Source: Saccharina japonica (Eukaryota > Sar > Phaeophyceae > Laminariales > Laminariaceae). From it: a stretch of 64,000 bases of DNA. Both the position numbers and the translations under genes were made by a program. Positions 22,369-34,569 of this stretch are shown one piece after another. A model generated the notes under the pieces. That model did not search any database, had not been told where the DNA came from, and saw nothing but the letters and a program-made list of their open reading frames with translations. The stretch lies in NCBI GenBank assembly GCA_008828725.1, contig MEHQ01003188.1, positions 338,135 through 402,134 on the forward strand, in the 5' to 3' direction. Position 1 is the stretch's first letter, and every line of letters begins with the position of its first letter.

Positions 22369-25300
22369 ATGTCATCAGGCACGGAGACTCCCCGCAAGCG
22401 CCGGGGCAATGGGCGGCAAAAATCCCCTGCCAACGGAAGCACCCCGAGCACCGCCGCCACCGCCACTGGTGGTGGTGGTGATGGTGGTGGTGGCAGTTGC
22501 CCGTCGGCCAAGAAACTCAAAATCTTCGACTACTTCGGCGTCGGAGCGCCTAGCACCCCACAAGCGCCGAAGGAGTCCGCGGGAAAAACCACAGGCAGCG
22601 GGCGGAGGGGGGACGCCGTCGGGAGTTCGGGGGGGGGAGGGAATCGTAAAAGGCCGGGCGAAGCCAATGAGCTACAAAATACAGGTGCGCTCGCTCGCTC
22701 GTTTGCTCACAGCGCGCGTGAGAGCGATACTGCAAGGCGGGATGGCGTTGTTGCGGTTTTTATCGTCAAATACTATAAATGGCCTCGTGTTGCGCACTTG
22801 TCCTCGCCTAACTTACTAAGAGTGGTAGTCGAAGCATGTGAAGGATTGCGGGCATACAATTGTTTTTCTTGTATGTTTGGAACGAATCGTAGTATATTGT
22901 GTTTTTTTTTGGGGGGAAGGTGGGCGGGCATCGTATAAATTGGTAGCACCGTCTACAGCGCGGCTGCTGCAAACGTACCCGGTGAGCGTCGGCCGACCAC
23001 TGCTGTTGTTTTTGCGAACGGACCAAAACCTCCCTCCAAGATCCTCTCCGCCGTTCAAAATGTTCGGAAAGCCAGCTTGTAGCTGCTCTATGTGTCAGAC
23101 ATTACGCCGCCATAGATAATTTACACGTGTTGAAGATCATTGGCTGTACCGCTCAAATAACGATCAGAAAATGGCCACCAGTCGCGTTTCGGCGGCCTCG
23201 ATAAATGCGCTCTCTTTCTCACTGCTCCAATCCGCCAAACCGCCATACCATCACTGATTTTACCGGGAGGGGGCTGATCACCTACTCACCTATTGCTGTT
23301 ATTGCGATTGTGTTTGTCTCATGTAGTTTTCTGGACAATCTAGTTGTGATTTTGTTTGTCCCACGTTTCTTGACCAAGCTGTGGCTTTTTCGGCGTTCGT
23401 TACCCTTCTGGATCTCGCTGCTGCGGTTTTTGACCATCTTCCCCTAGTCGATGATGTTGTGATTTCGTTCATCTTAGCTTCCTGTTGCGGTCTATGATAT
23501 GTTTGTTTTCCCGGCCGAGCTGTCGTAATTTCGTGTTTCCTTCCCATACCTTACCTTTCTCAACCTTGACCTTGTTCGGCCACCGTGTCTGGCAGCGCCG
23601 AAGCCTGAGAGGATAGACTACGGTCCAATCGACAAGCCGCAGGCCGCCGCTTCGCCGCCGGCACCCACTTGGGGTAAACTGGTTGACCCTCGCAAAGCGC
23701 GGCGCTGGGAAATTGTTCGCTGCCTGCAGGAAGGCAGCGGCAGCGGTGGCGGGCCAGTCGACCCCACCGCGTGGGCGAGGCGGTCCTACTCTCTGAATTA
23801 CTCGCCCTTGTTTCAAGACGCAAGGACGCCTGGTAAGTGCTCGTGGGTTGGTTCGGGTTGGCATAGCATCGCATATCGGCGTCAACGACGCGCTGTCCCT
23901 GGGTGCTGTAGAAGGCTTTATGTTTGTTGTCGTGGGTGTTGGTACTGCTGTCTTCAAATTACAACAAACCGTTAGTTATTGGTACCGTTGTTGCCCCTCA
24001 ACGACAGCAAGCATGGGTCCGTGCTGATTCTTCTTCCTAGAGAGATATCAGGTATAATCTAGTTACCGTGGACACACAGTAGTACGAAACAGAGAACATC
24101 CATCGCGAATAAAAACAAGGTCAGCAAATGTGATGCCAGACGTACTGAATACGAAAATACCGAACAAGAGCAAACCGAACGAATTGAATGAAACAGACGA
24201 CAGAAAACAGTAGACTAAAACGCTATGAAGACATTTGACCACGGATATTTTATCAGCATCGTTACGTTGGTGAGTTTGATTGGGCTTTTTATTTGTCTTC
24301 AGGAGTTGTAGCCCGGACTGACATAACAAGCCGATGAACTACTCGAACCGCCCTGTCTGCTGCCCACGAAGTGGCCGTGGCCCACCAGACGTAGTGCTTC
24401 CCGGCATGGCTTATGAGATAGCGGCACGTCTGTCGCTTTGTCCCGAGGCTACCAGGACTTACTTCCTCATTCATTAGTAGTAGCGATCGATCGAGGCAAC
24501 GTGTTTGTGGGGTGAGGAGGTTCGCCGACTGGAATGTTCGTGTTCGACCGCTCGCTTTGACTCGACGCGTAACCCATATTTTTTATTCAAGGGGAGTCCG
24601 ACACGCCGCGCTGCTGCTGCCGTCGTTTTTTTTTCTATGTTTCCGCCGCAGGCATGGGCAGCACCGGCGTTAGCTGGGGGTGGGCTTCGCACAGCCAGGT
24701 CTTCGGCGGAGCGCAGGCATTTACATCGTCGAGCTTAGCCCTTGATCCCGCCGCAAGGGAGGCTGCCGACGAGAGCAGCGGCGGGTGGGATATTCAAGCG
24801 AAAAAGCGAGACCTAGGCCAGCCTCGGAGCACCGACGAGGAGGACTGCGCAGCCGCTGAGCGGGAATGTCTCGGTTCCGCCGAGGGCGCCGAAAGAGACG
24901 CAAGCCGTCGCACCGCCGCCGCTGCCACAGCTGCCGCAGCCGCCACTGCCGCCGGCAAAAGACGCCGACGTGTCCACCAATTCAAGAATTTCGAGGTGAT
25001 GATATCCTGGCTCTCCTCCTCCTGCCTTAATTCCGCCCGCACCCCAGCACCTTCTGCCCTCGTAGGGTTTCCCCTGTCGGAGGCGTTATCGACCGCCGCA
25101 GCGGTAGCAGCCTTCACGGAAGGGGCCGCTCCCGCCAAATCTCTTCTCGAGGTCGCCCTGGAGCGCCAGGACGGTGGCCCGGCCGCCGCCTTTATGACAC
25201 TAAGATCTCTTACCCCGCAAGTGGTAGAAACGGAGGAAGAAACGGGGGATGACCCGGCAGGAGACTGCGGCCCCGTTGCTCTTGCCCTCCGCTTCTACCA

Positions 25301-28300
25301 CGCAGGGTCGACCTGGCAGCGCGTTTCGCGGTGGCCCACTCCACGCCGTCGGGGGCAGGGCCCGGGGTGTCGTCTCCACCCGGACAATCCCGCTCTCGCT
25401 GCGGCTGTCGACGAAGCTGACTACTCCGATCGTCTTCGGAAGTCGAGTGCTGACTTCGACGCGGCCGTTGCGTTGCTGGATGCCGGACTGGCCATCTCTC
25501 TGCTGGCCTCGGCGCATGGACACGTAAAATCTGGCGGCAGCAGCGGTGGTGGCGGTGGCGGCGGAGGCGAAGGTAGCTTGTGTTTTGGACGAGCCGGCGG
25601 CGGCGGCGGCGCGGGGGGGGGGGGCCGGGGCGCGAACAGCAGCAGCGGCAGCGGCAGCGGTGGTAGGGGTGGCGGTGGAGAAGGTATTTCGGACCCCCTG
25701 GCTGCCTTGGCGCCGCGAGAGGTACTGACGGCGGTCGAAACTCGCTCTCTGACGAAGGCTCTCGGCATCCCGCCGACTGTCGCACGCGAGTCTCGCATTG
25801 GCGGCGGTGGCGGTGGCGGTACCAATGGTGCTTCGGGTGAAAGCGTTTTTGCCCGGAGTAGTAGAAATACCGACCCGGTGCGAGGCCGGAGCGGTAGCGG
25901 CGGCAGCGGCGGCGGTGGCGGCGGTGGCGGCCGTAGCGGCGGCGGTAGCGAGCGCGCCACCGTTGACAGCAAGGATGAAACATGTCAAGCTTTCGAGCAG
26001 TGGCTGATCCGCCCCACAGACTTGGCCAAGAAGAAAGCTAGGCTGGCTCGAGCAGTGCGACAGATGGTGGATATAGTCGCCCCAGGGGGGGCGTGGGTGG
26101 ATCGGACAGGGCGCGGCAGCAGTGGCGGTGGCAGCGGGGGTGGTAGCGGCGGCGGCGGCGGCGGCGGTGACGGCCGTGACGGGGTTTGCATCATCCGCTT
26201 GGCGGACGACGCGCGGGAAGCGATCCACCGCGTACACGTAGCGTTTTTCGCCGCGGCGCGACACGGACCGCACGATGTGCCGTTGGTCCTTCGGGAGGAC
26301 CTTGTTCACGTCTTGTTCGGCAGTGCCGGTGGATGTGGTGGCGGCGGCTGCGGCGTCGGCGGCGGTGGCGGCAGCAGTGACGGTGTTGGCGATCGCGGGG
26401 GCGGTGGTGGCAGCGGTGGCAGTGGTGGCGGTGGGGGCGGCGTGGGAGACGACATCAAGGGAGCGGTAGAGGTGGTGCGATGTCGACACCCCGCTGCGCC
26501 CCGGATTTTGAGCTCTGTGGAAGCTTTCGCGGAGTACTACCGGCTGGTGACCCTGGCAGATGTCATGGAGTTTGCAGCGAGCGCAGGAGATGCCGGGTGA
26601 GATACTCGGCCGCCGGCGTGGGGGGCGGGGGGAGATTTTTTTTTGTGAAAGTGGTCTAGAGGAATCGACGTACTCGTCACACATAGAATACCCTCTACTG
26701 TAGTAAAACAGGAGCATAAAGTAGTGGTTTGTCATTATGCACCGTTGTACTTCTGTACGCGTCACAGCGACAACAGCATCAGGAGCGTACCTTAGTATGT
26801 ACGCTCGTACTTTGGACTATACGACCATCCAACCTTGAAAAAATTAACACCTAGGGAAAAGAAGGACATTGCCATTCGCTGGCGCTGCAGTACACGGTTT
26901 TTAACAGCGAGCGCATTATTCATAACTGAGCCAGGCAACCGTGCTACGAGTATGTCGACTTTGCACAGGCACGTACAGGTATCGTTATGGTCATATAGAA
27001 ATCTCCCCCTTTCGATTGCCACAAACCACATACGAACGGACGAAGCAACCAACGTTCTATTTTAGCCCATCTCTTACCTTGGCTCGGGAACCTCGTTCTC
27101 CCCTCTCCCCCTGACCCGTATCATACATATTTCCCGGTCGAACGCGCAAAGAGTGTTACACGCGAGTAAGTATAAATATCTAAAGTTAGCCGGTTCGGCG
27201 ATTTCTCTCACGGCTGCCTCGCATGGAAAAAAAATCGCGTCCACCAACTGCTCGCTCGTGTGGTGGGGCCTACTGTGTGACTTGTGTACAGTTTATTATT
27301 CGGTCGGGTAGTGTCGTGAGGGCCGGCCGATGCCAGCCACTGACCGTGCACAGCCACGCAGCGGTGCAGCGAGGTACCCTTTCCGCACAAGCGCGACACA
27401 CCACCAAGGCTACGTCGCCGCCGCCGACTTCAAATCGCCAGCGGCAACAAGCTCCCACGCCCCACAGCAAGCAGCCAGCCACTGCTGCACTTCTGTTCAC
27501 ACTCTGTACTTCTTCTCGCACTCTTTACTGATACTCACGCAGACCATTCTCCGCATCGAACCGCACAGCCCAAAACGTTCCCGACCCGCTCAAACTCCTT
27601 TCCCCGCCACCCCCCTCGCCGTGCACACCCCTCTCGCCGTCGCCCTGTTTGCAGGCTAGCCTACGGCTCGCTTCACGAGGCGAGTACAGCTCTCCTCCCC
27701 TCGGGCTGCCCCCTTTGTCGCCTCCACCTTCAACGGCTACGTCGAGATAAACGCGGCGGCGGCGGCGGCAGCAGCGGTGGCGCGGGAGCGGTGGGCGACT
27801 GTCAGGGCGTAACCGCCGCCGTTGTTGAACATCCGCCGCCTTCTCCACCACCACCGCGCTCCTGCGACATCTGCGAGCTGTCGGCGCGCGTGGTGATGCG
27901 AGGGGTGGGGCTGATGGAGAGGGACAAGGACTACGACAACGCCTTCCACTATTTGGAGATCCTCCTACAGGTAATAGGGGTGTTGTGTTCGTTGCGGTGG
28001 TGTGTCGCAGGGGCTGGGGTGGCCGGGGGACGCGGCTCAGTGTTATTTCGGCTATCGCTCGGTGGTGCTGTCGGTTTGGTTGCTGCTTCCGATGGGCGCC
28101 GATTCCGTCACGTCTGCGTTAAATCCTTCCTAACTTCACCTCCGTTTCGGCGCTCGCGACAAAATTACTTGGAATTAGAGTAACTTACGTTTTGCAGTAA
28201 TCAGCAGGTTACCGCCTTTTGCGGTCGGTAGATGCTCCAAACGACACGCGGAGCGGCAGTAAACGAGGTGCGTTCTGGAGATCATGCACCCGGTTGGCGG

Positions 28301-28548
28301 GATGCTCACGGTGCTGGATGAAGCGCCCACGCCCGCCCGCTCTTGGTCGTCGTCGCTGGTGTTCGCATGTTGGGGGCGAATCTCGAGCCCCGCAGCGTGC
28401 TACACCAGATTATCCTGACACATTTTGGGCTCCCTCCCGCGCCCAAACGACGATCGCCCCGCTAAGGCTGCCGCCACCGCCGCCCTCTCGCGCGCATGCG
28501 CCTCCCTCCTTCCCTAACTCCCTCCTTCCCCCCCCCCCCCCCCCCCCC

Positions 28549-28584
<36 letters not shown>

Positions 28585-31500
28585 AGTAGGCGCCTTCGCA
28601 AAGAATGAGCGTGCACCGCCCACGCTACTGGCTGCGCCTCGTGACAGACCTTTGCCACAAGAAGCGCTTCACGGAGGCGTTGCGAGCGTGCGAGAAAGCG
28701 TTGGCGGAGGCGTCGCCCGCTCCTGCGCAGGGCGAAGCGGGCGCCCTTGCCCTCGCCGGCGCCGCTCGGCCACCCTCCGGCACGAAAACCAAGGGTCGCA
28801 AGGGGTCGGACGGAGTGTTGACGCTTGTAGCCCCGGAAGCGGCAGTGGCGGTGGGAGCGGCTGCGTCGGCGGCGGCTGCTGCTGCAGCGGCTGTTTTTCC
28901 TCTGGGTGAATCGCTACCGTTGCTCCGACGGGCGGTTCGGCTCGCGGTTCCGCCGCTCCGGTGGCGCAAGCGCCCGCCTCCGCGGCTCAATAAAGCATGT
29001 CTGCGCGTGATTCGATTTGATTTGTCTTGGCGTCGTGCCGGCGGTAGCGGCGGCGGCGGCGGCGGCGGTGGTGGTGGCAGCGAGAGCGGTAACGGCAACG
29101 GCAACGGCAACGGTATTGGTATCGTTAACGGTATCGGTAACGGTAAAAAAAGCGGCGACCGCCGCGACGAGGAGTCTTCTTCGTGGACAATGCGGAGAGG
29201 TGTTTTCAGCGGCGGTTCTGCTTTCTCGTCGCCTGGGTCGGTATTGGGTGCGCGTCAGGGAAAGGAGACGGGCGTTGACACGATAATAATCGACGAGGAG
29301 GAGGAAGACGAGGAAAACAGAATAGAACAAAAGCGCGAACGAGAACGAGGAATAGGACTAGAACTAGAACACAAACGAGACCAAATAGAAAGGGGGGGCG
29401 AAGAGGAAGTGGGGCGCCACGACGAGAAGGGGGGTGGGGTGGGTCGAAAGGGAGCGCAAGGTTCCAAGGACCCGGCGAACATCGCCTCGGGAACAAGCCT
29501 GGAGGATGCGGTCCTGGACAAGATGCTTGCGGAACTTGGACCAGGGTGGACAGGGTTGGGGCCCCCCCCCCCCCCCCCCCGCGCCTCCCCGATTTGAAGC
29601 ACTCTCACACTCATAACGTCGGCTGCAGTAAAAATAAAATAAAAATCGAGGTGCGAGGATCGAATCGACATTCTACCGTGAAAAACGCCGCCTGCGAAGA
29701 ACCGCACCAAAACATCAGGCAACCAACCGACCGACCGCACTCGATCGCCTTTTCTTGACTCCTTCCTTTTTTTCTTTCTCTCGGTCGCTATTCCTCCGCT
29801 CTACTCTTTGTGCTGCCAGCATTTGCTTGGGGATCTTCGCGCTGCTCTGTTGGGACGCCCTGTTCGCGACCTTCGTGCCCGCAGCAGCCGCAGCAGCCTC
29901 CGCCGTCGCTCCCTCTCTGTTCCAGAGAGGCGCCCGACCGATGAGCGGCACCTCGCAAAAACCTTCCGATGCCCGCGCGACAAAACATCCCGAGGGAGTT
30001 GCACCACCACAACAGGAGACAGGGGACGGGGTTGCAAGCGGCTGCCGCGGGGAAGACGAGCGGTGTTCCTCCGCTCCCGCGACAGTACGGCAAGTCTCAC
30101 CTCCCCCTGTTGTCGGCGGCGACGAGCAAGGCCGGACGGCAGCAGTTTGTGGTAGCGGCTTCGGGGCGGGCTTTCCGGGAGCTTCCGACGCGCCGGCCCT
30201 CCGAGAAGAAGAGGAGGAGCAAGAGGAGGAGGGCGCCACGTTTGACCCCCCTTTTCCGTCTAGGTACCAAAGTGAGCCCGCGGACCTGATGACCGTCGGC
30301 TTTGCCGGCAGAAGGCGCCATTTGCTGGAAGGCGTGTTTACGAGCGTGGAGCAGGGGAGGGCGGCCGCGCTGATTCGTCGGAGTTGGTCGAGACACTACG
30401 GCGAAGCGTGCACGGGTAAGCTAGCACTGCCCGGATATGACATGACTAGGGCTGTATGGCAGCGTGCGCGAAAGGTACTGCTTCCCTGCCCCCCCCCCCT
30501 TCTTCCTCCTCCTCGTATGCTACATTCGCCCGTGCCCGCATTCTGCCGTTACTTCTACCCCGACGGTTTCGTGCCTGCTTCGTATATACGCCAATGGTAC
30601 GTACACGATACCGTTGTGCGCAAGGTAGGAAATGATTACACCGAACGCGCTGGCGTGTTTTCCACCGGTGCCGCGGGTACTCGATGGCTTCCTAGGGGCT
30701 TACTAAGAAAGAGCCGTATCATACCGTGCGCGCGAGGTAATTGTCTGCGGCGCTGCTGTAGGTACTGCCTTTTCCTCGGTCCCGATGTTTTTTGCACACC
30801 TCGTAGTTGTCACGGTGGCGTATGCGCAAAGGTGGATGACTACGTACGACAAGCTCCTATCCCCGGGGGCCCGGAGAAAGAGATTGATATCCACTAGCAG
30901 TGCCGAGCTGCCGAGGAAGAACAACGCGCACAATTGGCTTCTGCGCTGCGTCTTTGAGGTTGGCGACTGCTCTCGGCAATTTACTTCGCGAGTAGCACGG
31001 TAATCGCCGACTTTGCAGTCGAGCTGGCTTGATACGAAGTATATATGGAGACGTTTTGATACGTTTCCCGACATTCTCACTTGGTGTCAAGAAGCGTTTG
31101 AAAAACCCGCTCCTTGTGTTTTGGCGTTTTCGTGCACCTGGTACATGCTTGGGGAAACTCATTCCGCGTCGCGTGTGCCTGGCGCCGCCAAACCTCAACT
31201 TGTGCTGCGCGTCCAGGTCTAAACTGGAACCTTTTCACGGACGGCGTGGAAGGCTGGGTAACGGTGGCCTGCGCCATCGGGCCACTTCCCTTATCCGGCA
31301 TATGCAGGTGAAGAATAGCCCGAGAGGCTTAGCGATCAGGCCATTGGCCAAGACTTTTCACTATCAGCCCATTGGCCAAGAGACTTCGCCGTGAGCCCAT
31401 TGGCCAATAGGCTTTGCAATCAGCCCATTGGTCAAGAGGCCTCACCATCAGGCCATTGGCCAATAGGCTTCGCTATCAGCCAATTGGTCAAGAAACTTCG

Positions 31501-32703
31501 CGATCAGCCCATTGGCCGAGAGGCTTTGCAAATCAGCCCATTGGCCAGTATGCCTCGCGATCAGCCCTTTTTTTATTTTCTCTGAACCCACCCTTTTTCT
31601 TCCACAACGGCCAGGCACACTACTCACGTCGGTTGTCGTCATCTCTTGCTTTCACTTTTTTCAGGATATTCTACTGCAACACCTATTTTTTTGTGCTGGC
31701 CCGCAACGCTATCTGGCTGATCGCGTAGTACTGCTGTAGTATTGTCATGTATATGCTCCTTTCTTATATAGTTTCACAGAAAACGCCACCCGCCCCGGAC
31801 GAGCTTTCTGCGTTCCACCCTCGAGATGCTGGGTATCCCGTGAAGCAGAACGGGCTGGGGCGTGGGGACACGAGACCCCTTTTAGTTCCGCTTGTTTTCG
31901 GTTCCCGTGTGGCTTGTATTGTATCCTCGCCCACACGTGACCATCAGAGGTCTATGGCGGGCTGAGACGTGGTGGCGCGAGCGAAGACCCTTCAAGTTTT
32001 GACTGCGTTCGGTTTCCGCGCGTCTTGACTTTTTTCCTCGCCCAGACGAACCCCAACAGAGGCAGACCACCCCCGCCCCACCCCCCCGTATCGAAAGGGA
32101 TGCATGCTCAATGGTCAAATGACCAAGGCAAGCAACAAATGGAGTACCCCCCGCCCCCCCAGACTACGACTACGGCTCGTGCACGATAGAGTACAACCCG
32201 CCCCCCCCTCCCCCCGAACCGCCCTCCCTCTGCACTTGCTGTTGCTTTGTCCCTGCTCCCCACCAGGAACCTACGTGCGTCCTGTAAGGCATACTGGAGC
32301 GTGGCAACACGGCATCGTACGACTCATCTTTCTTTGGCGCAAAGACGCCGCTAGTGCCGCTAACCCCGCTGCTCCCAACGCGCTCACCGGGCCCACCGGG
32401 TCCGCCGAATCCGCCCGTTCTTCGCCTGCTGGAGGGGGCAAGGGCGGAGCCACCGCGCCGGATACGGCCGTAGACGTTGATGCCGAACCCTCACGCCCCA
32501 CTACTGCAGCGGTCGTAAATAAACACGACAGCGGCACGGGAGTGGAGGCAGCGGGGGAGGCGTTCTGCAAGTGGGTCGAGGTTAAGGGGCCTGGGGACGA
32601 CCTCAGCTGTGCTCAGGAGGCGTGGATCGACACCCTTGTCGGGGCAGGGGCGGAGGCGGTTTTGCTTCGCGTTGAGGACACTGCCATCGCATCGCCGCGA
32701 TAG
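22369..32703 (+). CDS. FAN1: FAN1 homologue (Fanconi-associated nuclease 1), eight-exon model
   Basis: FAN1 is a structure-specific nuclease that acts on interstrand crosslinks. Phase-compatible exons are 22369-22684, 23596-23832, 24652-26596, 27655-27970, 28590-29554, 29820-30415, 31217-31307 and 32267-32703. Exon 1 has KKLKIFDYFG, like the SPYF/PIP-type motif of FAN1. Exon 3 has the helical/SAP region (FDAAVALLDAGLAISLLAS, LAALAPREVLTAVETRSLTK) with Gly-rich inserts. Exon 4 ends RDKDYDNAFHYLEILLQ and exon 5 begins with RPRYWLRLVTDLCHKKRF (TPR part). Exon 6 has GIFALLCWDALFA and ADLMTVGFAGRRRHLLEGV. Exon 7 reads LNWNLFTDGVEGWV with PLSGICR. Exon 8 carries WVEVKGPGDDLSCAQEAW, the VRR-NUC EVKG motif. 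About 1,630 residues against ~1,000 in human, from low-complexity inserts. The H..EG and G.PD catalytic motifs are not visible, so it may be inactive or mis-sequenced. Confidence 0.85.
26600..27650. other. FAN1 intron 3
   Basis: The donor GTGAGA at 26597 and acceptor TTTGCAG at 27654 join phase 2 to phase 1. Nothing else is recognised inside. A CCGCCGCC/CAGC-rich area at 27410-27490 does not encode a known segment. Confidence 0.5.
28527..28583 (+). repeat. Poly-C tract just before FAN1 exon 5
   Basis: An almost pure C run of ~55 bases, with one T, ends six bases before the AG used as acceptor at 28588-28589. It serves as an extreme all-C polypyrimidine tract. Length errors are likely here. 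Confidence 0.85.
31316..31567 (+). repeat. Minisatellite of ~31 bp with CATTGGCC core, in FAN1 intron 7
   Basis: About eight units follow the pattern (A)GCCCATTGGCCAAGAG then GCTTYGCNATC. Each unit has an inverted CCAAT-box-like core, CCATTGGCC or CAATTGG. Units differ by single bases and by 1-3 nt in length. The array is intronic, between exons 7 and 8. Confidence 0.85.
32087..32200 (+). repeat. Dispersed repeat family D copy (in FAN1 intron 7)
   Basis: Shares GAAAGGGATGCATGCTCAAT, GGTCAAATGACC and CAACAAATGGAGTAC followed by a C-rich run with copies near 32940, 42300, 52930 and 56430. Confidence 0.6.
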
Positions 32704-32726
32704 GAAACAAAATATCGACGCGTGCT

Positions 32727-32834
32727 ACTACGGAGGACCATAGTATATAGGACCAAATATTGTTGGTAAAAATAGGGAAATATATAGGTGTTTGTGTGAA
32801 CCGTAGGTCCTATTTACTATGGTCCTCCGTAATA
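32727..32834. mobile_element. MITE family A, copy 1
   Basis: Near-palindromic ~108 bp element. The left end ACGGAGGACCATAGTATATA mirrors the right end TATTTACTATGGTCCTCCGT around AAAAATAGGGAAATATATAG. It lies 24 bases after the FAN1 stop codon. Confidence 0.8.
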
Positions 32835-32939
32835 TATCACAACTGCGGTATTAAACGATGTTCGATTCAAGTCGAAATGGAACATGTACGATACATTGTT
32901 GGAGAGCGAAATTAATGATAACAATAATAGTAATAGTAG

Positions 32940-33030
32940 GGAGGGGGGGGGGGGGGGGCACTCATTTGTTGCTTGCCTTAGTCGTTTGACCATTGCCCAC
33001 GCATCCCTTTTGAGACGGAGCACTATTATT
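32940..33030 (-). repeat. Dispersed repeat family D copy, inverted
   Basis: Poly-G followed by ACTCATTTGTTGCTTGCC, GTCGTTTGACCATTG and CGCATCCCTTTTGAGACGGA. This is the reverse complement of the copy near 56430-56510. Confidence 0.6.
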
Positions 33031-33387
33031 GATAAGGGGTAGCACTTTTCAGACGAAATGTATTTTTTTCTGACGGAGCCCCTCAAACTGCGGAATGCTC
33101 TACCCGGTATTATACCGTTCGGGTTGCGCAAAATTTGTTTCCGTTCGTACCACCTGGTATTCCTTGGAGGCTCGTGGTTGTTTGGTTGATGTGTTGTTTT
33201 CGGGTAGAGTCGTATCTCTTTTTGCCAGTCGTACATTATTTTGATACGGCAGCAGGGTATAAGACTTTGTGCTGTTGTTGTAAACAATACTATTATTGCT
33301 GTAAAGCACCTCTTTATTGCAATTGGGTAGTGATGTACAGATAACTACGCGTATGTATGCACGTCCGTGTACTTCCAGACCAAGGCT

Positions 33388-33390
33388 ACC

Positions 33391-33423
<33 letters not shown>
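33388..33423 (+). repeat. (GTA)n microsatellite
   Basis: About 11 uninterrupted GTA units within an otherwise gene-free stretch. Confidence 0.9.
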
Positions 33424-33424
<1 letters not shown>

Positions 33425-33484
33425 AAGTACTTTAAAGGTATTTTAGTTCGGCAGCTCAAGACCACTGGCGCGGGTGTCTATACA

Positions 33485-33709
33485 CACAGACAGGTGGCCG
33501 GAACCCCTCCCTTTGCACAATGTGGGCGTAAAAAAAGCATTGTGGAGACATCGAACAATGCACATACCATGGCAAACCCCGAGAGGTGTCGGCAACCTCT
33601 CAACTCGGTACGCCAACGAATGCTTAAGGGTTTCATACTTTGTTTAATGCCTCCACAAGTTTTTTCTGCGCCCTCATTATGCAATGAGGGGGGGGGCGGC
33701 CACCTGTGA
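33485..33709. mobile_element. MITE family F, copy 1
   Basis: Left end CACAGACAGGTGGCCGGAAC with CTTTGCACAATG; right end TTATGCAATGAGGG then GCGGCCACCTGTG. The ends are imperfect inverted repeats of ~35 bp. A second copy is at 60836-60991. Confidence 0.65.
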
Positions 33710-34206
33710 TACGCCATGTTTGGGATAATATATCTGGTAGCACAATAGACGAAGAAGCAGATCGTACAGCAGTACGCTCGAGAGTTGTGCCTTTGGGATT
33801 TGAAGGCACAGCCAAGCTGCAGAGAGCGGCATCTACGCTCACCCCTGTCGAAAATAAGGTCGAAGAGATGGGGGTGGTCGGTGAACCGCTTGTGGCCATG
33901 GCGGGGGTGGCGAGTAGGAAACGAGAAGATGCGCTTGGAATGATGGAGAGAGAGCACGGCCAATAAAAAACCAAAACATCGTTTGTTTATCACAGCAATC
34001 AACAACCAATTGTGCTTGCTGCGTTTGCCATCCGAGAAAAATGCGCAGCATGATGAGCTTCACCGTTGATCACTTCTTCTTTTTTTTTCTTTTTTTTTTT
34101 TGCATCACCCAGAAACATTAATTCCCCGAAATAAGACCATACGTACGTACGTAATCGTATACCAGTATCATATACGTACAACAACTGTCATTTTACTTAC
34201 ATACAG

Positions 34207-34565
34207 GACGCATGCTACGGTAGAGAGGTGCACCGTGTGTTTTTGCCTTATAAGGGTGGTCGCTTGAGGAGCTCTATACCCCACCCAAAAATTGATTTTG
34301 GAGGGAAATAAAAATGCTACGACGACGGTGAATACCCGCTGAACAATCCCATGGCCGAAGTATACAACGAAATATATTGCAACATAAGAATGGAATTCCG
34401 CCGATTCCCTTTTAAAACTGCAGTCCCGTTTTGGGGACAAAACACTCTAGTTCTAAGTAATTTGTCCCCAAAACAGGACTCCAGTCCTATAAGGGTTAAG
34501 AAGGCCCCGTCACTCAGAAACCGTTTCAGCCGAATAGTGACACCTCTATCGTATAGCACGCGTCA
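34207..34565. mobile_element. MITE family B copy with nested hairpin element
   Basis: Ends GACGCATGCTACGGTAGAG and CTATCGTATAGCACGCGTCA are inverted. The internal GGTGGTCGCTTGAGGAGCTC block is shared with the other family B copies. It is interrupted at 34407-34498 by a family T hairpin. Confidence 0.75.
34407..34498. mobile_element. Hairpin element family T, copy 1 (nested)
   Basis: Two ~40 bp arms, CTGCAGTCCCGTTTTGGGGA and TCCCCAAAACAGGACTCCAG, fold on each other around TTCTAAGTAA. It sits inside a family B MITE. Confidence 0.8.
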
Positions 34566-34569
34566 CAGG

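Noticed and set aside
24654-24656. ATG as the FAN1 start
   Set aside because: It lies two bases inside exon 3 after a CCGCAG acceptor. Exons 1 and 2 join to it in phase and start at 22369.
25200-26765. A 521-codon open frame on the minus strand
   Set aside because: It is the antisense of FAN1 exon 3. GGC/GGT repeats on the plus strand keep Ala/Pro/Thr frames open opposite, and there is no recognisable domain.
31316-31567. Regularly spaced repeats reminiscent of a CRISPR array
   Set aside because: Units are contiguous and diverged with no unique spacers, in an intron of a eukaryotic gene. It is a minisatellite.
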